Assembly: GCA_963753685.1 (NCBI GenBank)
Contig: CAVWDE010000007.1
Coordinates: forward strand, 124,001-188,000
Length of the DNA: 64,000 bases
DNA from: DATAOG01 sp963753685
GTDB lineage: Bacteria; Pseudomonadota; Alphaproteobacteria; Geminicoccales; Geminicoccaceae
Direction: 5' to 3'
Numbering within the stretch: the first letter of the stretch is position 1; each line of letters starts with the position of its first letter. The translations under genes and the position numbers were made by a program. Below, piece by piece: positions 35,814 to 44,444 of this stretch. The notes under the pieces are model-generated. The model did no database searches, had not been told where the DNA came from, and saw only the letters and a program-made list of their open reading frames with translations.

Positions 35814-36833
35814 GTGAATGACCTCGTTCTGCAAGCGCGCGACCTGGAGCGCCACTACGCGATCCGGCGCGGGCTGTTCAAGGGCTGGGCGGTCTTGCAG
35901 GCGCTGCGGGGCGCGAGCTTCGAGCTTGCGGCCGGCCGCACGCTCGCGGTGGTCGGCGAGAGCGGCTGCGGCAAGAGCACGCTCGCCCGCCTGGTCACCC
36001 TGATCGAGCCGCCGAGCGCCGGCGCGCTCACGATCGATGGCATCGAGGTCGCAAGCGCCACCGCCCAGCAGCGGCGCCAGCTTCGCCACACCGTCCAGAT
36101 CGTCTTTCAGGACCCCTACGGCTCGCTCAACCCGAGAAAGAAGGTGGGCGCGATCGTCGAGGAGCCGCTCAAGGTGAATGCCGCCATGAGCGCCGCCCTG
36201 CGCCGGCGCGCGGTCCAGGACATGCTGGCCCGGGTGGGCCTGCGCCCCGAGCACCGGGACCGCTACCCGCACATGTTCTCGGGCGGTCAGCGCCAGCGGA
36301 TCGCGGTCGCCCGCGCTCTGATGCTCAAGCCCAAGATCGTCGTGCTCGACGAGCCGGTCTCGGCGCTCGACGTCTCGATCCAGGCCCAGGTCCTCAACCT
36401 TCTGCTCGAGCTGCAGGCCGAGTTCAAGCTCGCCTATCTGTTCATCTCGCACGACCTCGCCGTGGTCCGCCACGTCGCCGACGAGGTGATCGTGATGTAC
36501 CTCGGCCGGCCGATCGAGCAGGGGACCCGCGCCGCCATCTTCGAGCGGCCTCTGCATCCCTATACCCGGGCGCTGCAGGCGAGCAGCCCCTCGACCGATC
36601 CGACGCGGCGCTCGCAGCGGCTCGCGATCCGGGGCGAGCTGCCCTCGCCCCTCGACCCGCCCGCCGGCTGCCCCTTCCACCCGCGCTGCCCGTTCGCCGA
36701 CCAGCGCTGCCGGAGCGAGGTGCCGAAGCTGCAGCCGTTCGCCGACGCGGGCCACCTGCACGCCTGCCACGCGGTCGAGGAGGGCCGCCTGCCCGACCTG
36801 CCGCGCCCTGCCCACCGCGCCGCGGCAGGTTAG
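35814..36833 (+). CDS. dppF: Peptide ABC transporter ATP-binding protein
   Basis: 339 residues from GTG 35814. The frame is open further upstream but that part overlaps hicA and is unlike the family. N-terminus LVLQARDLERHYAIRRGLFKG, Walker A GESGCGKS, Q-loop IVFQDPYGSLNPRKKVG, signature FSGGQRQRIAVARAL, Walker B IVVLDEPVSALD, and the C-terminal CPFHPRCPFADQRC extension. It pairs with DppD. The intercistronic space that should join the two genes is filled by hicAB. Confidence 0.92.
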   Translation: MNDLVLQARDLERHYAIRRGLFKGWAVLQALRGASFELAAGRTLAVVGESGCGKSTLARLVTLIEPPSAGALTIDGIEVASATAQQRRQLRHTVQIVFQDPYGSLNPRKKVGAIVEEPLKVNAAMSAALRRRAVQDMLARVGLRPEHRDRYPHMFSGGQRQRIAVARALMLKPKIVVLDEPVSALDVSIQAQVLNLLLELQAEFKLAYLFISHDLAVVRHVADEVIVMYLGRPIEQGTRAAIFERPLHPYTRALQASSPSTDPTRRSQRLAIRGELPSPLDPPAGCPFHPRCPFADQRCRSEVPKLQPFADAGHLHACHAVEEGRLPDLPRPAHRAAAG

Positions 36834-36860
36834 GCGCGGGAAACGGGGCAGGCGGGGCGC

Positions 36861-38522
36861 TCAGTCGGCGCCGTGAGCCAGCGCGGCGTCCGCCGGCAGC
36901 GCTGCCGGCGCCTCGTCGTCCGGCCGCTCCTCCGCCGCCCCCTCGATGCTTGTGCGTCGATAAAGGTGCGGCACCAGGGCGCCGATCAGAAAGCCAAGGC
37001 CCGACTCCACCAAGACGATCACGTAGGCGGGCGGCATATGCGCCGGATCAGTCGGGCTCAAGTACAGGACATAAGTATAGGCGACATAGCCCGCCCCGGC
37101 CAACACGCCGGCGAGCCCCAGACCCTCCAGCCAGCGCCGGGCATTCTTGGCAATCAGCCGGCGGTCCGGCCGCAGGTCGGTCATCCAGGACAAGGCGAAT
37201 GCGGCTGCGAACGGTACGGTTGCAAACGGCGAGAGCGGCCAGAGCTGGTGCAGGACGGTTTCGACGCTGCCGCCGGTCAGGAGCATGATGCGCACGTAGT
37301 GGATGACGAACCAGCAGCCCGCGGCGATCAGCGCGGCCACCAGGTAGACCGCAAAGTTGCGGCCGGCGGCGCCCGCGATCGGCAGACGCCGCGCGTAGAT
37401 CGCCGAGGCCACGGCCGCGGTCATCGAGAGCCCGATCGAGAGCGCAAAGACCGGGACCTGCGCCACGGTCCCCGACCGGCCCTGGATGGCCAGGAACACG
37501 ACGAACAGATAGAACGTGATCGACAGCATGACGCCGATCAGGTCGTTCACCGAGATACTGTGCGGCTCCGGCACCAGCTCGCCGAAGCCCCAGGTCCGCA
37601 GCTTTCGACAGGCGGCCGCAAGGCTGAAGTTCGACTGCAGCATGCCGCAGCTGACCAGATGCGTGAGCTCCTTCAGCAGGCGCTTGCAACCGTCGCGGAA
37701 GCTGTGCTGCAAGCCACGCATGCTGAGGTCCGGCGCCTCGGTCCGGCTCAGGACCTCCTGCGCCAGCTGATCATCGCCGCCAGCAAGCCTGGTCCTGAGC
37801 AAGACCGCGGCGATCGCCGCCTGCTGGCGGTAGGCGGCCTGGACGGCTCGATATTCGACCTCGCGATGGGGCAGGAAGTCGGAACGCGCCTCCGGCCGGC
37901 GCTGGTCGCCCAACTCGTCGTCGGCCGGATCGTCGGACAGGTCGACGACCTCCTCGAGCTTCGCCATCAGGGCGACGATCCGGACCCAGTCGGCCTCGAG
38001 CGAGCCGGGCGAGCTGCGCAGGAGCCGCCCGGGATCGAGCCCCTGCGCCTCCAGGCGCCCCCTCACCTCGCCCTGGTCCGCGAGCGGGATCGTGAAGGAC
38101 GCGTGCCGGAGCATCATGCTGAGCTGGCGGGCTTTGCGCGGGATTGCCCCGACCTCCCGGAACGCGCGCTGGAGAGCATCGTCGAGCTTGGCCAGCACCG
38201 GCAGCCGCGGCAGCAGGGTGGTCAGGAACAGCGCGGCCAGCAGCGGCGCCGACAGCCCGCTCATTTGCCCGATCGCCTGCTTGAGGGCGTCGTCGGGTGG
38301 ACCGGCGCTGCCAAACGCCATCAAGTTGAGCACCTGCGGGTTGGTGTTGACCAGTCGCGCCAGGATGAACCACAGCACCAGCGCCGCCAGCACATAGCCG
38401 GCCAGCGCCAGCATGTATTGCCAGCTGGTGGTCGTGGAGCGCCAGGTGGCAGGCGTATTAAAGCGGCTCCAGGCATAGACGACGATGCACAGGCCGCCGA
38501 AGGTATAGGCGTAGATGTCCAT
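36861..38522 (-). CDS. Large membrane protein of unknown function
   Basis: 553 residues from ATG 38522 (GAGGGTGAGG upstream; GTG 38531 also in frame). Hydrophobic segments: one at the N-terminus (IYAYTFGGLCIVVYAW), two more by about residue 120, then a long cytoplasmic-type helical region (about 120-320, ending CKRLLKELTHLVSCGMLQSN), then about six more segments to the C-terminus. A C-terminal acidic tail (EERPDDEAPAALPAD) follows. No family recognised. The middle region, rich in Arg/Glu/Leu, could be a signalling or multimerisation domain. Convergent with dppF. Confidence 0.65.
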   Translation of the reverse strand: MDIYAYTFGGLCIVVYAWSRFNTPATWRSTTTSWQYMLALAGYVLAALVLWFILARLVNTNPQVLNLMAFGSAGPPDDALKQAIGQMSGLSAPLLAALFLTTLLPRLPVLAKLDDALQRAFREVGAIPRKARQLSMMLRHASFTIPLADQGEVRGRLEAQGLDPGRLLRSSPGSLEADWVRIVALMAKLEEVVDLSDDPADDELGDQRRPEARSDFLPHREVEYRAVQAAYRQQAAIAAVLLRTRLAGGDDQLAQEVLSRTEAPDLSMRGLQHSFRDGCKRLLKELTHLVSCGMLQSNFSLAAACRKLRTWGFGELVPEPHSISVNDLIGVMLSITFYLFVVFLAIQGRSGTVAQVPVFALSIGLSMTAAVASAIYARRLPIAGAAGRNFAVYLVAALIAAGCWFVIHYVRIMLLTGGSVETVLHQLWPLSPFATVPFAAAFALSWMTDLRPDRRLIAKNARRWLEGLGLAGVLAGAGYVAYTYVLYLSPTDPAHMPPAYVIVLVESGLGFLIGALVPHLYRRTSIEGAAEERPDDEAPAALPADAALAHGAD

Positions 38523-38692
38523 GATCCTCACCCTCGAACGAAATTGTTACCGATGAGGCGAAACCAGCTCGGGACTCATTACAATGAATGGTTGATCGGC
38601 CCTTGTGAGGCAGCTCACAGGAGCGTCGGGGCTTTTTCGCCGGCGCGCGCCACGGGTCGCCGTCCCGGAACGGGCTCGGAAGGAGGCGCCCG

Positions 38693-38836
38693 GTGACCGG
38701 CCGCGCAGAGACCGCGAAGAAGACGGCCGGCGACCACGTGCCCCAGAGGACCACCGGGCTGATCGGGGCGATCAGGCGGCAGATCCTGATCGGAGGCTCG
38801 CGCGGCGGCGCCGACCCGCCGGGCGGCGCGCCGTGA
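38693..38836 (+). CDS. Small basic protein, 47 residues
   Basis: GTG 38693 is preceded by GGAAGGAGG with 5-6 bases spacing, one of the best ribosome binding sites in the window. The peptide is basic and hydrophilic (RAETAKKTAGDHVPQRTTG, then LIGAIRRQILIGG) with a short amphipathic helix and a Gly/Pro tail. Not recognised. It is divergent from the large membrane protein and convergent with the C1 peptidase. It may be a real small protein. The compositional evidence is weak at this length. Confidence 0.45.
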   Translation: MTGRAETAKKTAGDHVPQRTTGLIGAIRRQILIGGSRGGADPPGGAP

Positions 38837-38880
38837 TCGCGGCGCCTGCGTCGAGCGCGCCCCGCCAGTCTGACGGTCGC

Positions 38881-39756
38881 TCAGGCCTTGAACTGACCGG
38901 TGTCGATCCACTCGCTCTTCATGAGACACCACCAGTCCACCGCCAAGCCCCGCAGCACGTACTCGTAGGGCAGCCAGCCGTAGCCGCCATCGCCCCACCC
39001 GGTGCCCCAGGAATTGCGAATCAGCAGCGCGCCGGTGGTCTCGGTCGCGTTCGGCCCGGTGTTCTTGATCTTGACGCTGTCGTCGTAGCCGACGGCGTCG
39101 ATCGCATGGCCGCCGATCTGCCTGTCGGCCTTGGTCGGAAAGGGAATCTTTCCGGACGATGAGGCCTGCTCGATCGATTTGAACACCGTGAACCCGAACA
39201 TCGAGGGCAGACCGGCCGTCAGATGCGATTTGATCTGACCGAGCAACAGGTCGCCGGAGGTGCCTGGCGGATCCAGCCGATAGTACGAGATCGCCTGGTA
39301 GTTCTGGGCAAAGGCATAACAGAAGGCCGGCGGCTCCTTGTCAAAATCGGCGATCACATACTCGTAGTACTCCTCCGGCGGCACGCCGAACAAGGTCAGG
39401 GCGCCCATCGTCGTGCGCAGGTAGCCGCCCGTGTCGCCGGTCACCCGCATCAGATTGCGCGTGACCTTGTAGAGAAAGAGACGCGAGGCGTCGATGTGGT
39501 TGCCGAACGCCCGCCGCTCGAAGTATTCGACGAGTCCAACTCCGGCATGGGCGGTGCAGGCGCCCAGGTTCGACTGATCCTCGATCGGCGAGCACCAGGG
39601 CCTGAGGTCCGCCGACGGCGGCGGCGACTTGAGCGGCTTGGCCGCGCCGGCCTTCTTGAGCGGACTTTTGACGTCGTCATGCTCGACCGTATAGTCATGG
39701 AAATCCGGAAGATCGCGAACCCAGCCCATTGCCATCGTGTGATTGGTCTCGGCCAT
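38881..39756 (-). CDS. C1 (papain-like) family cysteine peptidase
   Basis: 291 residues from ATG 39756, which has a perfect AGGAGG site. The catalytic set is complete: Gln61 and Cys67 in EDQSNLGACTAHA, His217 in GGHAIDAVGYDD, Asn248 in IRNSWGTGWGDGGYGWLPYEY. It has no signal peptide and only a short N-terminal region (VRDLPDFHDYTVEHDD) where a propeptide would be, so it is probably active in the cytoplasm or exported by another route. A chagasin-type inhibitor of exactly this peptidase class is encoded 210 bases upstream on the same strand. Confidence 0.88.
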   Translation of the reverse strand: MAETNHTMAMGWVRDLPDFHDYTVEHDDVKSPLKKAGAAKPLKSPPPSADLRPWCSPIEDQSNLGACTAHAGVGLVEYFERRAFGNHIDASRLFLYKVTRNLMRVTGDTGGYLRTTMGALTLFGVPPEEYYEYVIADFDKEPPAFCYAFAQNYQAISYYRLDPPGTSGDLLLGQIKSHLTAGLPSMFGFTVFKSIEQASSSGKIPFPTKADRQIGGHAIDAVGYDDSVKIKNTGPNATETTGALLIRNSWGTGWGDGGYGWLPYEYVLRGLAVDWWCLMKSEWIDTGQFKA

Positions 39757-39966
39757 GACAGCTCCTCCTGTAAGTCGCGCCTGTAAAGCCTGCAATTCAA
39801 TCGCCCAAGCTCAGCCACGGCCACCGTCGCGAGCTTGGGCGTTTCTGGGACCAGGGGCTGCGCGACGGCCTCGCTCACCGCGATGGGCGGTTGTCTTAGC
39901 CGTCGTCGGACCTCGACTCCCAGTTTACGGCCAATAGCCCCATCCCGGCCCGAATGACAATGGCCT

Positions 39967-40293
39967 TCAGTCTTGCGCCCGAAACGTCACGGCAAATGTT
40001 TCGGGGATGGAGTTTTGGCTCTGCCATCCGCGCGAAAGTTGCAGTCCCACCGCCTCGGTACCGGCCTCGACCGCTTTGAAGGTGAGCACCCGCTCGCCGC
40101 CGCCGCCGACCCCCGCACCGGGCGACCGAACGTAGTCCGAGCTCTCAAGCGCCATCACCTGATGGCCACCCGGCTGAACCGTCCATTGATATCCGGTGGT
40201 CGGGTTCTCCTCGAGGTGGATCACGACGACGTCGCCCGGGCGCAGGTCGACCGTCCTGCCGTCGTCGGCCCGGGTCAGGGTGATCGTCGGCAT
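39967..40293 (-). CDS. Chagasin-like (I42) inhibitor of cysteine peptidases
   Basis: 108 residues from ATG 40293; the frame extends 66 bases upstream without family resemblance. Three inhibitory loops of the chagasin fold are visible: NPTTGYQW (30-37), a Gly-rich loop GVGGGGER (61-68), and LSRGWQ (86-91, in place of the usual RPW). The Ig-like beta strands between them fit. Known members bind papain-type peptidases in the active-site cleft. There is no signal peptide, matching the neighbouring peptidase. Probably protects the cell from, or holds in check, the product of the next gene. Confidence 0.85.
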   Translation of the reverse strand: MPTITLTRADDGRTVDLRPGDVVVIHLEENPTTGYQWTVQPGGHQVMALESSDYVRSPGAGVGGGGERVLTFKAVEAGTEAVGLQLSRGWQSQNSIPETFAVTFRAQD

Positions 40294-40574
40294 TCGAGGG
40301 CTCCCCACTCCAGCTGTTCGGGCGCTCGCCGCCCGGTCTGCGGCCAGCACCAACACCACCCCTTGAACCAGCGACGTGGAGGCGAGCCATCAGGCGACCC
40401 TGCTCCTTTCGCCTGACCCCGGCGGCTCCGCCCGCGATCGGACCTTGCCGGGCGCCAGGACGTCTTGCGGGCCGCAGCCCAGATCGCCGCCGGCAAGGGA
40501 TCGCTTCGAGCCGGCGAGCGGGCTGGCGCGCGCTCGATCCGCCGCCGCCCGCTCGATCCGCCGCCGCCCGCCGC

Positions 40575-41909
40575 TCAGCCCTTCTCCTGCTTGGCGAAGC
40601 GTTCGGTGACCGCGGCGATCTTGGCGTGCGCCTTGGCGACCGCCTCGGCCGGGTCGACGCCGTCGACCAGCACCTCCTGCATCGCCTCCGGGATCAGGTT
40701 GGTCGCCAGCACCTCGCCCGACGCGGCCGAGGGCGGGGCCGCGTAGCTGATCGGCACGCCGGTCTTGGCGATGCCGATGAACTCCTTGAACTCCGGCCGC
40801 CCGGTCCACCAGGGATCGTTGAACAGGTCGGGATAGACCGGCACAAAGCGGCCGTTGTTCTTGACGATCACATTGTTGTAGCGGGTCGGCTCCATGAAGT
40901 ACTCGGCGAGCCCCTTGGCCAGGTCGGGGTAGGGCGCCTGCTTGAACAGGCCGAGCGACCAGGTGTCGATCTGGTTGATGGCACCAGCCGGCCCGGCCGG
41001 CACGCCGAACAGGCCGGTCTTTTTCATCAGCTCCGGGTCCTCGGTCGACAGATAGGCGTAGACGCTGGTCGGGTTGTTGATGAAGGCGACCTGGCCCGAC
41101 TGATAGGCCTTGTTGTTCCAGGCGGTATCGCCATTGCCGACCACGCCCTTCGGGATGATCTTGTGCTTGTTGTACATGTCGTTGATGAAGGCGAAGCCCT
41201 TGACGTTGCCCTCGTTGTCGAAGGCCGCCTTGCCATTCTCATCGTAGGTCTTGCCACCGAAGCACCAGCAGACCTGCATGATGTTGTCGGTGGCATCCGC
41301 GGTCAGGCCGAGGTCCATGCCGAAGCCGTAGAACGGCGGCTTCTGGACCTTGAGGCAGGTCTCGACGAAGGCGTCCCAGGTCCGCGGATACTCGAGCTTG
41401 TGCTGCTCGAGCACGTCCAGGCGGGCATGCATCGGCCAGGGATTGATCGCGAACGGCACGCCCCAGTGCTTGCCGCCATAGTCGACCGCGCGCAGGCAGG
41501 GCTCGAAGATCCCGCCCTTCTGGCCGCGCATGCGCTCGACCACGTCGGTCACATCCAGCAGCTGGCCCTGGGAGCGGTACAGCTGGACGAAGGATTCGTA
41601 CAACCTGACCACGTCGGGCGGAGTGCCGGTCTCGAGCGCCGCCGACAGGCGCGCGACCAGCTCGCTGTCGGCGGTCGGCACGAAGGCGGCCTCGTTCTCC
41701 TTGAGGCCCGCCATCTTGCGGAACTCCTCGAAATACTGGCGCACGGCATCGTCGGCGACCGGCGCGAAGGTCGGCAGGTGCCAGTAGACCAGCTTCTGCT
41801 CGCGCGCCGCGAGCGTCTTCTTGGATGCCAGGATGGTCACGCCGGCAAAGGCGCTGACCGCGGCACCGGTCTTGAGCGCGTCACGTCGGCTGAAGGTCTT
41901 GTGGGTCAC
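40575..41909 (-). CDS. Carbohydrate ABC transporter substrate-binding protein (Tat-exported)
   Basis: 444 residues from GTG 41909 (GGGAGAG upstream). N-terminus has a twin-arginine motif (FSRRDALKTGAAVSAFAGVT) and a signal peptide ending KTLAA. The body is SBP_bac_1: LVYWHLPTFAPVADD, VRLYESFVQLYRSQGQLLDVT, WGVPFAINPWPMHARLDVLE, and the SLGLFKQAPYPDLAKGLAEYF segment. Sugar specificity not readable. It is last in a minus-strand operon after its two permeases. Confidence 0.92.
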   Translation of the reverse strand: MTHKTFSRRDALKTGAAVSAFAGVTILASKKTLAAREQKLVYWHLPTFAPVADDAVRQYFEEFRKMAGLKENEAAFVPTADSELVARLSAALETGTPPDVVRLYESFVQLYRSQGQLLDVTDVVERMRGQKGGIFEPCLRAVDYGGKHWGVPFAINPWPMHARLDVLEQHKLEYPRTWDAFVETCLKVQKPPFYGFGMDLGLTADATDNIMQVCWCFGGKTYDENGKAAFDNEGNVKGFAFINDMYNKHKIIPKGVVGNGDTAWNNKAYQSGQVAFINNPTSVYAYLSTEDPELMKKTGLFGVPAGPAGAINQIDTWSLGLFKQAPYPDLAKGLAEYFMEPTRYNNVIVKNNGRFVPVYPDLFNDPWWTGRPEFKEFIGIAKTGVPISYAAPPSAASGEVLATNLIPEAMQEVLVDGVDPAEAVAKAHAKIAAVTERFAKQEKG

Positions 41910-41940
41910 GGTCGCTCTCCCTGCAGAGGTTCTTTCGATG

Positions 41941-42786
41941 TCAGGCCTTGACGGCGCCCATGGTCAGGCCGGTGATCAGCCAGCGCTGGAAGAAGAAGTA
42001 GACCGCGAGCGGCGGGATCACCGTCAGCGCGGTCGAGGCCATGATCGGCCCCCAGAAGAACACGTCCTGGATCACGAAGTTGCTGAGCCCGAGCGGGATC
42101 GTCAGCACATGCGGGTCGGAATTGAACACGACCGCGTAGATGTATTCGTTCCAGGACAGGGTGAACGAGAAGAACGCCACCACGGCGAGCGCCGGCAGCG
42201 AGATCGGCAGGACGATCCGGAACAGGACGCCGAGCCGGGTGCAGCCGTCGACCAGGGCCGCTTCCTCGAGCTCAATCGGGATCGACATGAAGTAGCCGAT
42301 CAGGAGCCACGTGCAGAACGGAATGGTGAAGCCCATGTGGGCGATGGTGAGGCCGGTCAGCGTGTTGGTGAGCCCGACGCTGACCATGATCGCGAACAGC
42401 GGGATGAACAGCAGCGACTGCGGCACCAGGTAACTGTAGATCATGGCGCGCGCGAGCCACCGGCGGCCGGGGAATTGCAGGCGCGCGATCGCGTAGGCCG
42501 CGAGCGAGGCCGCAAGCACGGTCATGAGCGTGGTCGCGAGCGCCACGGTCATGCTGTTACGGAAGAACAGAAAGTAGTCAGTTTCGAAGAACAGGACCCG
42601 GTAGTTCTCGAGGGTCGGCTGCTGCGGCCACAGGGTCGCGGTCGTGCCGTAGATCTCGTCGTGGCTCTTCAGCGAGGTCACCAGCATCCAGTAGAACGGG
42701 ATCAGCGTCCAGATCACGAAGATCAACAGAAAGCCAGAGCCGATCAGCTTGAGCCGGCGCCGGCTGCCGGCGATCGTGGCGGCCAT
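41941..42786 (-). CDS. Carbohydrate ABC transporter permease (MalG-like)
   Basis: 281 residues, six membrane segments, ATG 42786. The EAA loop is IPIELEEAALVDGCTRLGVLFRIVLPIS; WTLIPFYWMLVTSLKSHDEI is the typical N-terminal part. Second permease of the MalFG type; it starts right after the stop of the first permease gene and is 31 bases before the substrate-binding gene. Confidence 0.92.
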   Translation of the reverse strand: MAATIAGSRRRLKLIGSGFLLIFVIWTLIPFYWMLVTSLKSHDEIYGTTATLWPQQPTLENYRVLFFETDYFLFFRNSMTVALATTLMTVLAASLAAYAIARLQFPGRRWLARAMIYSYLVPQSLLFIPLFAIMVSVGLTNTLTGLTIAHMGFTIPFCTWLLIGYFMSIPIELEEAALVDGCTRLGVLFRIVLPISLPALAVVAFFSFTLSWNEYIYAVVFNSDPHVLTIPLGLSNFVIQDVFFWGPIMASTALTVIPPLAVYFFFQRWLITGLTMGAVKA

Positions 42787-42787
42787 G

Positions 42788-43732
42788 TCAGTCGCGCTCG
42801 GCCAGGATACGGCGCGAGAGCAGAAAGATCAGCAGCGCCAGCAGCGGGAAGAACACCATGTTGACCGCGGACCCGATGCCGAGGCGGCCTGCGGCCAGCG
42901 CGTATTTGAACGCCAGGTTCGGCAGGATCTGGGTGCGGTTGGCCGGGCCGCCGTTGGTCAGGATCTGGACGATCACCAGGTTGGTCGAGGTCCAGATGGC
43001 AGACAGCATGAGCACGATCGTGAACACGCGCCGCATCTGCGGGATCGTGATGTACCAGAACTCGTGCCAGACGTTGGCGCCGTCGATCCGCGCCGCCTCG
43101 TACAGCTCCTTGGGAATCGCCTTGAGGCCGGCGAGGAAGCTCATCGTGTAGAAGGGCGTGCCCGACCAGACCACGACCGCGACCACCGAGGCCATGGCGA
43201 CCTTGGGATCGCCCAGCCAGGAGACCACGTTCTCGACGTGGAACACCGCGATCAAGAAGTTGTTCAACAGGCCGCTGAAGTCGTCGTAGATCCAGCGAAA
43301 GCTGAATGCGGCGACGATCGTCGGCACCGCCCAGGGCACGAACAGGATCGTCCGCCAGATGTAGTTGAACGCGCGGTCCTGGGCCAGGACCAGCGCCATG
43401 CCGAGGCCCAGGCAGAACTTGATGGCGACCGCCGAGAAGGTATAGACGAGGGTGTTGCGCACGACCAGGAGGAACTTGGGATCGGCGAACAGCTCGTAAT
43501 AGTTGCCGAGCCCGATGAACCGGCCCGGCGTCCCGACCATCTTGTCGTGGAAGCTGATCCAGATCGCCGAGAAGAAGGGATAGACGACGACGAACACGAG
43601 CACGGCCAGCGCCGGCGTCAGGAACAGGAAGGCGATGAACCTCTGATTGTTGAGGAGCTCCGACCAACGCGAGGCGGCCGCAGCGTCGGGACGCCACGCC
43701 GAGCCGACCGTCGCAACCCGCCTGCCGAGCAT
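42788..43732 (-). CDS. Carbohydrate ABC transporter permease (MalF-like)
   Basis: 314 residues from ATG 43732 (GGGAGG 4 bases upstream); the frame is open 237 bases further but without coding character. FIAFLFLTPALAVLVFVVVYPFFSAIWISFHDK opens the first segment and LKAIPKELYEAARIDGANVWHEFWYITIPQMR is the EAA loop. It is the first gene of the operon. No ATPase gene (MalK/UgpC-type) is adjacent, so an ATPase encoded elsewhere must serve it. Confidence 0.92.
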   Translation of the reverse strand: MLGRRVATVGSAWRPDAAAASRWSELLNNQRFIAFLFLTPALAVLVFVVVYPFFSAIWISFHDKMVGTPGRFIGLGNYYELFADPKFLLVVRNTLVYTFSAVAIKFCLGLGMALVLAQDRAFNYIWRTILFVPWAVPTIVAAFSFRWIYDDFSGLLNNFLIAVFHVENVVSWLGDPKVAMASVVAVVVWSGTPFYTMSFLAGLKAIPKELYEAARIDGANVWHEFWYITIPQMRRVFTIVLMLSAIWTSTNLVIVQILTNGGPANRTQILPNLAFKYALAAGRLGIGSAVNMVFFPLLALLIFLLSRRILAERD

Positions 43733-43967
43733 GACGCCTCCCGCGTTGCTCGTGCCCTCCCCGCCAGATCGCGGCGTTGGAGGTTTGACCGGAGCGTATC
43801 GCGTTCGGTCGGCGCGTGCAAACCCGAGCATCGTCAGCGGGCGGAAAACGCGCGGGCGCTGGACCGGCCGCCGGGCCAGGCCGCAGAGATGATCGCCGGT
43901 GCCGCATGTGCGATAGTGCGCGCCTGCGACAACGCCTAGGACCCGCGCTATCCTGGGGAGATCGGCC

Positions 43968-44441
43968 ATGTATGCAGTGCGCCTCTGGTCGGTCCGGCAC
44001 GCCCGGCGGCTCGGCGCCGTCTACGAGCGCTTCGAGCGGCTGCTGGTCGCGTGCGATCCGCTCCTGCGCCGGATCGGCTATGGCCGGCTCGAGCGGCCGG
44101 TCGCGGCGCTCGAGCGCGGCGTCAAGGGCCTCCTGTTCGACTGCCGGATGTGCGGTCAGTGCGCGCTCAGCTCGACCGGCCTGTCATGCCCCATGAACTG
44201 CCCCAAGGGCCTGCGCAACGGGCCCTGCGGCGGCGTCCGGCCGGATGGCCGGTGCGAGGTCGTGCCGACCATGCGCTGCGTCTGGGTGGAGGCCTTTGAG
44301 GGCAGCCGCCGGCTGCCGGGCGGCGAGGCGATCCTGAGCGTGCAGAAACCGGTCGACCACCGCCTCTGGGGACGCTCGGCCTGGCTCGGCGTCCTGCGCA
44401 CGCGCCCGGACGCCGCGTCCGCCGGGGAGCGGGCCGCCTGA
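43968..44441 (+). CDS. MTHFR C-terminal (zinc/Fe-S-type) domain-containing protein
   Basis: 157 residues, ATG with GGGGAG upstream. Contains the MTHFR_C signature with eight or more cysteines: FDCRMCGQCALSSTGLSCPMNCPKGLRNGPCGG, ending RCEVVPTMRCVWVEAFE. In some acetogens and alphaproteobacteria this domain is a separate partner of the MetF-like flavoprotein. It ends 3 bases before the MTHFR gene, so the two are coupled. The Cys cluster likely holds an iron-sulfur cluster or zinc and passes electrons to the flavin. Confidence 0.85.
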   Translation: MYAVRLWSVRHARRLGAVYERFERLLVACDPLLRRIGYGRLERPVAALERGVKGLLFDCRMCGQCALSSTGLSCPMNCPKGLRNGPCGGVRPDGRCEVVPTMRCVWVEAFEGSRRLPGGEAILSVQKPVDHRLWGRSAWLGVLRTRPDAASAGERAA

Positions 44442-44444
44442 GCC

